Part shown: piece by piece, positions 54,059-62,101 of the stretch
How the letters are laid out: the number at the start of each line of letters is the position of its first letter
Position numbering within the stretch: position 1 is the first letter of the stretch
Assembly: GCF_026163565.1 (NCBI RefSeq)
Contig: NZ_JAPDKN010000006.1
Span: 31,900-95,899, forward strand
Length of the DNA stretch: 64,000 bases
Direction of reading: 5' to 3'
Source: Chryseobacterium sp. YIM B08800
Lineage (GTDB): Bacteria; Bacteroidota; Bacteroidia; Flavobacteriales; Weeksellaceae
The notes under the pieces: generated by a model
Database searches by the model: none
The model's input: the letters and a program-made list of their open reading frames with translations, nothing else
What the model was told of the DNA's origin: nothing
Translations under genes and position numbers: made by a program

Positions 54059-54140
54059 GCTTCGACTCCGCTCAGCCTGACAAATCTAATACTAACAGTT
54101 TTTGCTTTATTTTCACTGTCACGCTGAGCGTAGTCGAAAT
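54059..54140. repeat. Right arm of the inverted repeat, shared leader, and a third related copy
   Basis: 54059-54081 is the exact inverted copy of the left arm. It is followed by CTAATACTAACAG (minus: the GTTAGTATTAG leader also found in the nrd repeats). Then 54118-54140 has GTCACGCTGAGCGTAGTCGA in the left-arm orientation, ending 2 bp from the valS stop. Confidence 0.9.
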
Positions 54141-54141
54141 G

Positions 54142-56757
54142 TTACAAACTTTTTAGCTTTTCTTCCAAAATCGCAATTTTATCCTGCGCATCTTTTTGTT
54201 TTTTACGCTCGCTTTCTACCACTTCAGGTTTTGCGTTGGCAACAAACTTTTCGTTGGAAAGCTTTTTATCAACAGAAATCAAGAATCCTTTTAAGTATTT
54301 TAATTCTTCTTCTGTCTTGATTTTTTCTTCTCCTAAATCTAAGTTTTCACTTAACGGAATTGAAACTTCCGTAGAGCCAACAAGGAACGTGAAACTTGGT
54401 TTATCTGTTTTGACTCCGAAATGAATTTCAGAAATATTGGCTAATTTCTTAATTACAGGTTCATTGGCAAATTCTGAAGCATTGGTATAAATTTCAGCAG
54501 CTTCTCTTGGTGAAATTCCTTTTGTCTGACGGTAATTTCTAACGCCTGAAATAATTTCTGATGCCTTTTCGAAGTTTTCAATAATATCTTCATTAAATCC
54601 TTCTACTTTTTTCTGTTGAGCAATAACCAAAGCTTCATCGATACTTCTTTCCGAAATCAATTGCCAGATTTCCTCTGACTGAAAAGGCATAAACGGATGA
54701 ACCAATTTCATCAATTCTTCAAAAAGAGAAACTGTTTTATTATAAACTTCTTTAGAAATTCCTTCACCATAATTTGGTTTAATAGCTTCAAGATAAGAAC
54801 CACAGAAATCATCCCAAATTAATTTATAAATTAAATGTAAAGCATCAGAAATTCTGAATTTCTCAAACTGATCGTCAATTTCAACAATCGTTTTATTTAA
54901 TTTATTTTCAAACCATTCGATAGTCTGAATTTCTGTTGCATTTGCCGGCTTATCTTCATGATTCCACATGTTGATCAAACGGAATGCACTCCAGATTTTT
55001 GTCATGAAATTTCTTCCCTGAAGCATTAAATCTTCATCAAAAAGAAGATCATTTCCAGCCGCAGAACTTAACAAAATACCTACACGAACTCCATCTGCAC
55101 CATATTTATCCATTAATTCTAAAGGATCCGGTGAATTTCCTAAAGATTTTGACATTTTTCTTCTCTGCTTATCTCTTACAATTCCTGTAAAATAAACATT
55201 TTTGAATGGAACTTCTTTTCTGTATTCCAATCCTGCCATAATCATTCTTGCAACCCAGAAGAAAATAATATCCGGACCTGTTACCAAATCTGAAGTTGGA
55301 TAATAATAATTGATTTCTTCATTATCCGGATTATTCACACCGTCAAAAACAGACATTGGCCACAACCATGATGAGAACCATGTATCAAGAGCGTCTTGGT
55401 CTTGTCTCAAGTTTCGAGTTTCGAGTTCTGGGTTTCGAGTTTTTTCTTTGGCTAAAGCCAAAGCGTCTTCAATGCTTTCAGCAACTACGAAATCATTTTC
55501 ACCGTCCCCATAATAGAAAGCAGGAATTTGCTGTCCCCACCAAAGCTGGCGAGAAATATTCCAGTCACGGATGTTTTCCATCCAGTGTTTGTAGGTATTT
55601 TTAAATTTCTCAGGATAGAATTTTACTTCATCATCCATTACAACATCTAAAGCTGGTTTTCCAATCTCAGACATTTTTAAGAACCATTGAACAGAAACTT
55701 TAGGCTCAATAACCGCACCCGTTCTTTCTGAAGTTCCTACTTTATTTACATAATCTTCTGCTTTTAACAAAAGATTGTTTTCTTCTAATTCTTTCGCTAT
55801 TTGTTTTCTTACATCAAATCTGTTTTTTCCAGCGTAATGCAATCCGTGTTCATTCAGATTTCCATCATCATCCAAAGCATCAATCATTGGTAACTGATGT
55901 TTTTGTCCGATTTCGTAGTCATTAATGTCGTGCGCAGGAGTAATTTTCAAAGCACCTGTTCCGAATTCGATGTCAACATATTCGTCTTCAATAATTGGAA
56001 TAACTCTGTTAACAATCGGAACAATCACATTTTTACCTTTCAGGTGAGCGTATCTTTCGTCATTAGGATTGATACATACTGCAGTATCTCCAAAAATAGT
56101 TTCAGGACGCGTCGTAGCCACCGAAAGAAATTCTTCTGTACCTTCGATTTTATATTTAAGGAAGTATAATTTTCCGTTTTGTTCTTTAAAAATTACTTCT
56201 TCATCAGAAATATTGGTTTTCGCTTCCGGATCCCAGTTGACCATTCTGTAACCACGATAAATCAATCCTTTGTTATACAAATCAACAAAAGATTTGATTA
56301 CCTGCTGAGAAAGTTTAGGTTCCATTGTGAATCGGGTTCTGTCCCAATCGCAAGAACAACCTAACTTTTTAAGTTGCTCAAGAATTGTTCCTCCGTATTT
56401 GTCGGTCCATTCCCAAGCATGTTTTAGAAATTCTTCTCTGGTAATATCAGATTTATTGATTCCTTCAGACTTCAGTTTAGCAACAACTTTCGCTTCAGTA
56501 GCAATTGAAGCGTGATCTGTTCCCGGAACCCAACAAGCATTGAAGCCCTGCATTCTTGCACGACGGACCAAAACATCCTGAATGGTATTATTCAACATAT
56601 GCCCCATGTGAAGAATTCCTGTGACGTTTGGCGGCGGAATTACAATCGTATAAGGTGGCTTTTCGTTGGGCTCTGAGTGGAAATATTTGTTTTCCAGCCA
56701 GTAATTGTACCATTTCTGTTCTGTTTCCTGTGGATTATACTTTTCTGAAATCTGCAT
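54142..56757 (-). CDS. valS: Valyl-tRNA synthetase
   Basis: The 871-aa class I enzyme has the HIGH motif in PPPNVTGILHMGHMLN (His50, His53), the editing domain (TTRPETIFGDTAVCINP), DALDTWFSSWLWP, the KMSKS motif in RRKMSKSLGNS, and a C-terminal coiled coil. It charges tRNA-Val. Just before DALDTW the protein reads KTRNPELETRN, encoded by a 7-bp-period array (55405-55446), in frame, in a variable loop. A -7 box lies at 56787-56794. Confidence 0.97.
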   Translation of the reverse strand: MQISEKYNPQETEQKWYNYWLENKYFHSEPNEKPPYTIVIPPPNVTGILHMGHMLNNTIQDVLVRRARMQGFNACWVPGTDHASIATEAKVVAKLKSEGINKSDITREEFLKHAWEWTDKYGGTILEQLKKLGCSCDWDRTRFTMEPKLSQQVIKSFVDLYNKGLIYRGYRMVNWDPEAKTNISDEEVIFKEQNGKLYFLKYKIEGTEEFLSVATTRPETIFGDTAVCINPNDERYAHLKGKNVIVPIVNRVIPIIEDEYVDIEFGTGALKITPAHDINDYEIGQKHQLPMIDALDDDGNLNEHGLHYAGKNRFDVRKQIAKELEENNLLLKAEDYVNKVGTSERTGAVIEPKVSVQWFLKMSEIGKPALDVVMDDEVKFYPEKFKNTYKHWMENIRDWNISRQLWWGQQIPAFYYGDGENDFVVAESIEDALALAKEKTRNPELETRNLRQDQDALDTWFSSWLWPMSVFDGVNNPDNEEINYYYPTSDLVTGPDIIFFWVARMIMAGLEYRKEVPFKNVYFTGIVRDKQRRKMSKSLGNSPDPLELMDKYGADGVRVGILLSSAAGNDLLFDEDLMLQGRNFMTKIWSAFRLINMWNHEDKPANATEIQTIEWFENKLNKTIVEIDDQFEKFRISDALHLIYKLIWDDFCGSYLEAIKPNYGEGISKEVYNKTVSLFEELMKLVHPFMPFQSEEIWQLISERSIDEALVIAQQKKVEGFNEDIIENFEKASEIISGVRNYRQTKGISPREAAEIYTNASEFANEPVIKKLANISEIHFGVKTDKPSFTFLVGSTEVSIPLSENLDLGEEKIKTEEELKYLKGFLISVDKKLSNEKFVANAKPEVVESERKKQKDAQDKIAILEEKLKSL
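55405..55446. repeat. In-frame heptamer array inside valS
   Basis: TCTCAAG, TTTCGAG, TTTCGAG, TTCTGGG and TTTCGAG follow with exact 7-bp period on the plus strand, within the valS coding sequence. Confidence 0.85.
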
Positions 56758-56786
56758 AAATTCTGGTTTCTTTAACTTATAATTTG

Positions 56787-56794
56787 CAAAAATA
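56787..56794 (-). promoter_or_regulatory. -7 promoter box for valS
   Basis: The minus strand reads TATTTTTG, about 30 bp before the valS start codon. Confidence 0.55.
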
Positions 56795-56834
56795 GTTTAA
56801 AGTAAAAAAATTTAAGCACTAATTAAAATAATTT

Positions 56835-56842
56835 TTAACTTT
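56835..56842 (+). promoter_or_regulatory. -7 promoter box for the DUF1573 gene
   Basis: TAACTTTG, 43 bp before the chosen start at 56886. A start at 56841 would lie inside it, which argues against the longer frame. Confidence 0.6.
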
Positions 56843-56885
56843 GTTTCTCAAAATTTATCTAACAAACATATTAACTTTCAAGAAT

Positions 56886-57341
56886 ATGAAAAATTTATTA
56901 GCAGGAATTGCATTATTCGGAACATTTGCATTAGCATCTGCACAAACAATTACATTCGACAAAACTACGTATGAATATGGTCAAATTAAACCAAATTCTG
57001 ACGGTACAAGATTCTTTACTGTAACCAATACAGGAGACAAGCCTCTTATTATTTCTAATGTAAAACCATCTTGTGGATGTACTACACCAGAATTTAGCCA
57101 AGCTCCTATTGCACCTGGAAAATCAGCTAAAATTAAAGTTGGATACAACACTGCGACTGTTTCTCCATTCAACAAAATGATCGAGGTATTTTCTAATGAC
57201 CCTGTAAACAGCAGAAGCGTAATTTACATTAAAGGTGAAGTAACTCCTAATGCTCCTGAACCAAAACCATTAACTGCTGCAGAACAAAAAGCAGCGGCTA
57301 AAGCTGAGAAAAAAGCAGCTAAAATGGCAGCAAAAAAATAA
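56886..57341 (+). CDS. Exported DUF1573 domain protein
   Basis: The 151-aa product has a signal peptide (MKNLLAGIALFGTFALASAQ), the DUF1573 Ig-like domain (YEYGQIKPNSDGTRFFTVTNTGDKPLII, VKPSCGCTTPEF with the conserved CGCT) and a Lys/Ala-rich tail (AAEQKAAAKAEKK). The family occurs widely in Bacteroidetes envelopes with no fixed function. The basic tail might bind anionic surfaces. A strong terminator follows at 57362-57389. Confidence 0.9.
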   Translation: MKNLLAGIALFGTFALASAQTITFDKTTYEYGQIKPNSDGTRFFTVTNTGDKPLIISNVKPSCGCTTPEFSQAPIAPGKSAKIKVGYNTATVSPFNKMIEVFSNDPVNSRSVIYIKGEVTPNAPEPKPLTAAEQKAAAKAEKKAAKMAAKK

Positions 57342-57361
57342 TTTTTACTTAAAAAATTCTT

Positions 57362-57389
57362 AAACCGTCTCAATTGAGGCGGTTTTTTT
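57362..57389 (+). terminator. Terminator of the DUF1573 gene
   Basis: AAACCGTCTCAATTGAGGCGGTTT forms a strong stem followed by T residues. Confidence 0.92.
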
Positions 57390-57403
57390 GTTACATTTAT
57401 GTT

Positions 57404-57526
57404 GTTAGATGTTAGATGTTAGATGTTAGATGTTAGATGTTAGAAAGTTAAGATATATTGAAATCTCATCATCATTTATCTATTGAATTAAATCATTAAA
57501 TCATTAAATCATTAAATCATTAAATC
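57404..57526. repeat. Heptamer and octamer arrays upstream of the PPK2 gene
   Basis: Five exact GTTAGAT units (57404-57438) plus a sixth imperfect one, then unique sequence, then five exact ATTAAATC octamers (57487-57526) ending 11 bp before the start codon. Confidence 0.95.
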
Positions 57527-57537
57527 ATATAAAAAAC

Positions 57538-58407
57538 ATGGATAATAATTTCTCAGACGACTTTTTAATTAAAGGAAAATTTTCAATAAAAAAATCTTCC
57601 ACAGAATATAAAGGGAAACTTACTAAAGAAGAAGGTGTACAATTACTAATTCAAGAAAAAGAAAAACTTAGAGAGCTTCAGGAAAAACTGTATGCCGACG
57701 GAAGCAAATCACTTTTAGTCATTTTACAGGCGATGGATGCAGCTGGAAAAGACAGTTTAATAGAACACGTTTTCGGAGGTGTAAATCCACAAGGTTGTAA
57801 TGTTACGAGTTTTAAAACTCCAAGTTCTAAAGAATATTCACATGATTTTCTTTGGAGACATTATTTAGCTTTACCTCAGAAAGGAATGATCGGTATTTTT
57901 AACCGTTCTCATTACGAAAGTGTTTTGGTCTGTAAAGTACATCCTGAATATAATTTAAGCGAAAAAACTTGGAACTCTGTAAAAGATTTTGATAAAAAAT
58001 TCTGGGAAAACAGATATGAAAGCATCAGAAATTTTGAAAAACATCTTGCACAAAATGGAACGACAATTATTAAAATTTTCTTGAATGTTTCTAAGGATGA
58101 ACAAAAGAAAAGATTATTAGACCGCATCAACGAACAGGAAAAAAACTGGAAATTTTCGGCTGCAGATTTACCTGAAAGAGCTTTGTTTGACCAGTATATG
58201 GAATGCTACGAAACTGCTATTAATGAAACTTCAAAAGATGAAGCACCTTGGTATGTGATTCCCGCCGATAATAAGTGGTTTGCCAGATTATCAGCACTAC
58301 AGATTATTATTGATACTTTAGAAAAAATGGATTTGAAATTTCCTGAGCTTTCAAAAGAGGATAGAAAAGGTCTGGATGAGGCTAAAAAACAATTGGAAAG
58401 TGAATAA
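57538..58407 (+). CDS. ppk2: Polyphosphate kinase 2 family protein (polyP:nucleotide phosphotransferase)
   Basis: The 289-aa protein has LLVILQAMDAAGKDSLIEHVF (Walker A-like, Asp67 to Lys71), NRSHYESVLVCKVHPEYN and the lid-type segment KKRLLDRINEQEKNWKFSAADLPER, diagnostic of PPK2. It moves phosphate between polyphosphate and nucleotides in the cytoplasm; class (ADP or AMP preference) cannot be set from sequence alone. The leader carries five ATTAAATC octamers just upstream. Confidence 0.93.
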   Translation: MDNNFSDDFLIKGKFSIKKSSTEYKGKLTKEEGVQLLIQEKEKLRELQEKLYADGSKSLLVILQAMDAAGKDSLIEHVFGGVNPQGCNVTSFKTPSSKEYSHDFLWRHYLALPQKGMIGIFNRSHYESVLVCKVHPEYNLSEKTWNSVKDFDKKFWENRYESIRNFEKHLAQNGTTIIKIFLNVSKDEQKKRLLDRINEQEKNWKFSAADLPERALFDQYMECYETAINETSKDEAPWYVIPADNKWFARLSALQIIIDTLEKMDLKFPELSKEDRKGLDEAKKQLESE

Positions 58408-58412
58408 ATAAA

Positions 58413-58495
58413 GATGGAAGATAGAAGCAGGAAGATGGAAGATTAAAAATATTGTGTTAAAAACTTCCAGCATCAAGCTTCTAACTTCCAGCTTT
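58413..58495. repeat. Heptamer-period units between PPK2 and rnpB
   Basis: GGAAGAT, AGAAGCA, GGAAGAT and GGAAGAT (about 58416-58443), then CTTCCAG, CATCAAG, CTTCTAA and CTTCCAG (about 58465-58492). The two words are roughly complementary. Confidence 0.75.
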
Positions 58496-58503
58496 TGAAA
58501 AAA

Positions 58504-58833
58504 CCACGAGAAAATCTATAAGCCGGATTTTGTATCCCGAAAAGTCGGGATGCCTGTTATTTATCTACGTTTTACATTGCTGCAAAACTTGAGCTGATTA
58601 CCCCTCGGCTTTCAGAGCGAGCCGCCCCTATTTTCATTACTGAAAAGAACCGATATACTTATCATTGCACCGCAAAGAGTTTACCTGGTTTCACTACAGC
58701 CGAACTGTACCTGCTTTCTGTTGCACTTGTCCTATCCTCACGGATGACGGATGTTATCCGCTTTGCTGCTCTATGGTGTCCGGACTTTCCTATCCTTGCC
58801 GAAACAAGAATCAACAAGCCGATTTTCTCGTGG
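58504..58833 (-). ncRNA. rnpB: RNase P RNA (bacterial type A)
   Basis: The minus strand shows the conserved core: GGAAAGTCCGGACACCATAG near the 5' end, GTGAAACCAGGTAAACTC, AGGGGCGGCTCG and AAATCCGGCTTATAGA near the 3' end. P1 is a perfect 13-bp helix between 58821-58833 and 58504-58516 (CCACGAGAAAATC and its complement), which fixes both ends at about 330 nt. It is the catalytic RNA that trims tRNA 5' leaders. A -7 box (TATCTTTG on the minus strand, 58837-58844) sits right at the 5' end. Confidence 0.97.
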
Positions 58834-58836
58834 CTG

Positions 58837-58844
58837 CAAAGATA
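58837..58844 (-). promoter_or_regulatory. -7 promoter box of rnpB
   Basis: The minus strand reads TATCTTTG, 3 bp from the first P1 base, consistent with transcription starting at or near P1. Confidence 0.65.
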
Positions 58845-58992
58845 GATAATTTGAAAATTCGGGAATGAAATAATTTGAAAATTTTTAATTCATTGTGTTT
58901 ATTTGAAAAAATGCTTTATTCATTCATTTTCAAATTACTAAATTTTCAAATTGTCAAATTATATTATATCTTCGTACTGTTATACATTTATT

Positions 58993-59484
58993 TTGATTTC
59001 TAAAGAGAAAGAGTTTGCACAGCTTGTAAAAGATAATCAGGGATTGATTATTAAAGTATCGCGTCTGTACACCAATTCGCTGGAAGATGAGGAAGATCTT
59101 TTCCAGGAAATTGTTTTACAGCTTTGGCGGAGCTATGATTCTTTTAAAGGAAATTCAAAAATTTCTACTTGGATGTATCGTGTTGCGCTCAACACCGCCA
59201 TTACTCTTTTTAGAAAAAAAAGTAAAAGTTTACAGACTAATGAGCTAGACATCAATCACAGAGATTTCGTTGAAGATGATGATGACAAACAGCAGCAAAT
59301 TTCACTTCTTTACACCGTAATAAAAACCCTTCCAAACGTAGAAAGGGCAATTGTAATGATGTATCTCGACGACTTGCCTTATAAGGATATAGCCGAAAAC
59401 TTGGGTATTACGGAAGTAAATGCACGTGTGAAAATGAACAGATTAAAGAAAATCCTTAAAGAAAAAATGGAAAAACATGCCTGA
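58993..59484 (+). CDS. ECF-type RNA polymerase sigma factor
   Basis: The 163-aa protein from TTG at 58993 (LISKEKEFAQLVKDNQG) has sigma region 2 (DLFQEIVLQLWRSYDSFKGNSKISTWMYRVALNTAI) and region 4 (LPNVERAIVMMYLDDLPYKDIAENLGITEVNARVKMNRLKKIL). The frame is open from another TTG at 58951, but those 14 codons are low-complexity AT-rich sequence. No ATG is available near the conserved start. It overlaps the next gene by 8 bp, which suggests that gene encodes a partner. Its regulon is unknown. Confidence 0.9.
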   Translation: MISKEKEFAQLVKDNQGLIIKVSRLYTNSLEDEEDLFQEIVLQLWRSYDSFKGNSKISTWMYRVALNTAITLFRKKSKSLQTNELDINHRDFVEDDDDKQQQISLLYTVIKTLPNVERAIVMMYLDDLPYKDIAENLGITEVNARVKMNRLKKILKEKMEKHA

Positions 59485-60151
59485 ATTTGATTTAGACAGC
59501 TTTAAGAAAACCTGGCAAGAACAGCCTGTGAAACCGAAATACAACAATAATGAGATTCTGAAAATGCTCAATAATAAATCACGCAATTACATGAAATATA
59601 TTTTCTGGATTAGTGTGGTAGAGTTTTTACTTTTCAGTGTTTTGGGTGTATTTTATCTTATACAAAATAATGAATCAGATAGTTTCTTGAGTATTTTAGA
59701 GAAAATGGGTGTTCATAAAGATAGCCAACTAATTACCAAACTTGATAATATTTATTTAATTGTAAAAATTCTAAGCCTTATAGTTACCGGATTTTTTGTA
59801 TTTAAATTTTATCAAAACTATCGTAAAATTAGAATTGAAGAAGATCTTAAACTGTTTATTATCAGAATAATCACCTTTAAGAAAACAGTGAATGCTTTTA
59901 TTTTAACCAATATCGGGTTATTATTAATCCTAATAAGCGCATTAATTGGCTTTACTTTTTACATTTTAAATGTTCAAAACATAGAAATAAACAGCTCGGC
60001 TTTTACCGGATTTATTGTTGGAATTGTAGTAAGTACAATATTGTGCGTTATCCTGATTTGGGTATACTACAGATTGGTTTATGGTATTATTATGAGCAGG
60101 CTCGATAAAAATTTAAATCAATTAAAAGAGATCGAATCTCAGGAAAATTAA
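59477..60151 (+). CDS. Membrane protein, probable partner (anti-sigma-like) of the ECF sigma factor
   Basis: The 224-aa protein has a short soluble N-terminus (MPEFDLDSFKKTWQEQPVKP) and four membrane helices (about 40-61, 92-112, 138-163, 176-199). Overlap with the sigma gene and the N-terminal cytoplasmic stretch fit a membrane-bound anti-sigma role, but no known anti-sigma domain is recognised. That role is inferred from gene order only. Confidence 0.75.
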   Translation: MPEFDLDSFKKTWQEQPVKPKYNNNEILKMLNNKSRNYMKYIFWISVVEFLLFSVLGVFYLIQNNESDSFLSILEKMGVHKDSQLITKLDNIYLIVKILSLIVTGFFVFKFYQNYRKIRIEEDLKLFIIRIITFKKTVNAFILTNIGLLLILISALIGFTFYILNVQNIEINSSAFTGFIVGIVVSTILCVILIWVYYRLVYGIIMSRLDKNLNQLKEIESQEN

Positions 60152-60213
60152 GCCTTTTTAAGACTTGTTTTAAAGATATAATGCCTAATTTTATTGTATC
60201 AAATTAGCATTTT

Positions 60214-61836
60214 ATGTCTTTATCTTATGTTCACGGAGCTTCCCGCATACCATTGTTGGGAGAAACCATTGGGAAAAATCTTAGAAATACTGTTGAAAAA
60301 TTTCCGAATCAGGATGCTTTGATTTGTGTACATCAAAATTATCGAGCTACTTACCAAGAATTTTATAATCAAACCACTCAGGTTGCGAAAGCTTTAATTT
60401 ATTTAGGAGTAAAATCTGGTGACAGAGTTGGAGTTTGGGCTGCAAACCGCTACGAATGGGTTTTGCTTCAGTATGCAACGGCAAGAATTGGAATTATTTT
60501 AGTCAACATTAATCCTGCATACAGAACGAGCGAATTGATTTTTGTCATCAATCAGTCGGAAATGTCTCATATTTTTTCATCACTGACATTTAAATCAAGT
60601 AATTATAAAAAAATGATTGCTGATGCAAGAGAGTTTTGTACCACTTTAAAATCAGAAACATTTTTCGATGAAACCTGGGAAAATTTTCTCAATAATTCAA
60701 AAGATATTTCAGATGAAACGCTAGAAGATTTTGAAAATAAAGTTGAATTTGATGATCCTGTAAACATTCAATATACATCAGGAACTACAGGCTTCCCCAA
60801 AGGAGTTACGCTTTCCCATCATAATATTCTGAACAACGGTTATTTTATCGGAATCCGTTTAAAATACACAGAAAAAGACAGAATCTGCATTCCCGTTCCT
60901 TTTTATCATTGCTTTGGAATGGTTATCGGAAATCTTTGCTGCACCTCTCACGGAGCTTGTATGGTGATTCCAAATGATAGTTTTGATCCAGAAATTACTC
61001 TAAAAACCGTTTCAGATGAAAAATGCACCTCTTTATACGGAGTTCCTACAATGTTTATTGCTGAATTGGCTGTGAAAGATTTTGATCAATACGATTTTTC
61101 GAATTTAAGAACCGGTGTGATGGCTGGTTCTGTTTGTCCGCCAGAGATTATGAAAAAGGTCGAAAACCTAATGAACATTAAGGAAATGAGCATTTGCTAC
61201 GGAATGACCGAAACATCGCCTGTTTCTACACAAACTTTGATAGGAACACCTTTAGAAAAGCAAGTGAGTACAGTAGGAACCGTTCAGGATCATTTAGAAA
61301 TAAAAATTGTCGATGAAAATGGTAAAGTTTTAAACCGTGGCGAACATGGAGAACTCTGCACAAGAGGCTATTCTGTGATGTTGAAATATTGGAACGACCC
61401 GGAAAATACAAAAAAAGTAATCGACGACGGAAGATGGATGCACACCGGAGATTTGGCTGTAATGGACAATGACGGTTATATCACAATTTCCGGAAGAATA
61501 AAAGACTTAATCATCCGTGGCGGGGAAAATATTTCGCCAAAAGAAATTGAAGATTTTCTTTATGTTTATCCTAATATTTTAGATGTTCAGATTATTGGAG
61601 TTCCTAGTGAAAAATTTGGTGAAGAAGTAATGGCTTGGGTAAAAATCCGTTCAGGATTCACAGTTACGGAAGAAGAATTAAATGAATACTGTAAAGGCAG
61701 AATTGCACATTATAAAATCCCCAAATATTGGAAATTTGTCGATGAATTTCCAATGACTATTTCAGGAAAAATTAGAAAAGTAGAAATGAGGGAAATTTCT
61801 ATGAAAGAATTGGGTTTAGAAAAACAAGATCGTTAG
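60214..61836 (+). CDS. Acyl-CoA synthetase / AMP-binding enzyme
   Basis: The 540-aa ANL-superfamily enzyme has YTSGTTGFPKGVTLSH (P-loop, from about residue 187), CYGMTETSPVSTQT, MHTGDLAVMDNDGYITISGRIKDLIIRGGENISPKEIED and the C-terminal catalytic lysine in TISGKIRKVEM. It activates a carboxylic acid, probably a medium- or long-chain fatty acid, to the CoA thioester through an acyl-AMP. Full length and ordinary. It follows the sigma/membrane protein pair by 62 bp and may be transcribed separately. Confidence 0.93.
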   Translation: MSLSYVHGASRIPLLGETIGKNLRNTVEKFPNQDALICVHQNYRATYQEFYNQTTQVAKALIYLGVKSGDRVGVWAANRYEWVLLQYATARIGIILVNINPAYRTSELIFVINQSEMSHIFSSLTFKSSNYKKMIADAREFCTTLKSETFFDETWENFLNNSKDISDETLEDFENKVEFDDPVNIQYTSGTTGFPKGVTLSHHNILNNGYFIGIRLKYTEKDRICIPVPFYHCFGMVIGNLCCTSHGACMVIPNDSFDPEITLKTVSDEKCTSLYGVPTMFIAELAVKDFDQYDFSNLRTGVMAGSVCPPEIMKKVENLMNIKEMSICYGMTETSPVSTQTLIGTPLEKQVSTVGTVQDHLEIKIVDENGKVLNRGEHGELCTRGYSVMLKYWNDPENTKKVIDDGRWMHTGDLAVMDNDGYITISGRIKDLIIRGGENISPKEIEDFLYVYPNILDVQIIGVPSEKFGEEVMAWVKIRSGFTVTEEELNEYCKGRIAHYKIPKYWKFVDEFPMTISGKIRKVEMREISMKELGLEKQDR

Positions 61837-61918
61837 TAATAAATTCATCAAAAACAATCAGCTTATACTATTTTATCAAAAAATTTATATACATCCGCTT
61901 TCAATCATAATAAAAATT

Positions 61919-61990
61919 TTAACGCAAATAGGGCAAAGATTTCTTTAAACAATTCGCTGTTTGTAATCTCGCAAAGGCGTTTCACTTAGC
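61919..61990. repeat. CGCAAAG-type dispersed element
   Basis: It carries ACGCAAAT, GGCAAAG and CGCAAAGGCGTTTCACTTA. The last part resembles CAAAGCCGTTTCACTTAT at about 35982-36000. Confidence 0.6.
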
Positions 61991-62064
61991 TAAGCTCATG
62001 AAGATTTTTTAATATGACAAAAAGCTGACAATCATAAAAAAATTAGTGTAAAATTAAAATCAAC

Positions 62065-62096
62065 AAAAAAGCATTTCAGATTTTGAAATGCTTTTT
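62065..62096 (-). terminator. Terminator of rpoN (bidirectional)
   Basis: AAAAAGCATTTCA pairs with TGAAATGCTTTTT around a short loop, with A and T runs on each side, 6 bp from the rpoN stop. Confidence 0.88.
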
Positions 62097-62101
62097 CTAT
62101 T

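Noticed and set aside
58665..58868. 67-codon plus-strand frame
   Set aside because: It is antisense to RNase P RNA, whose conserved core and P1 helix are on the minus strand.
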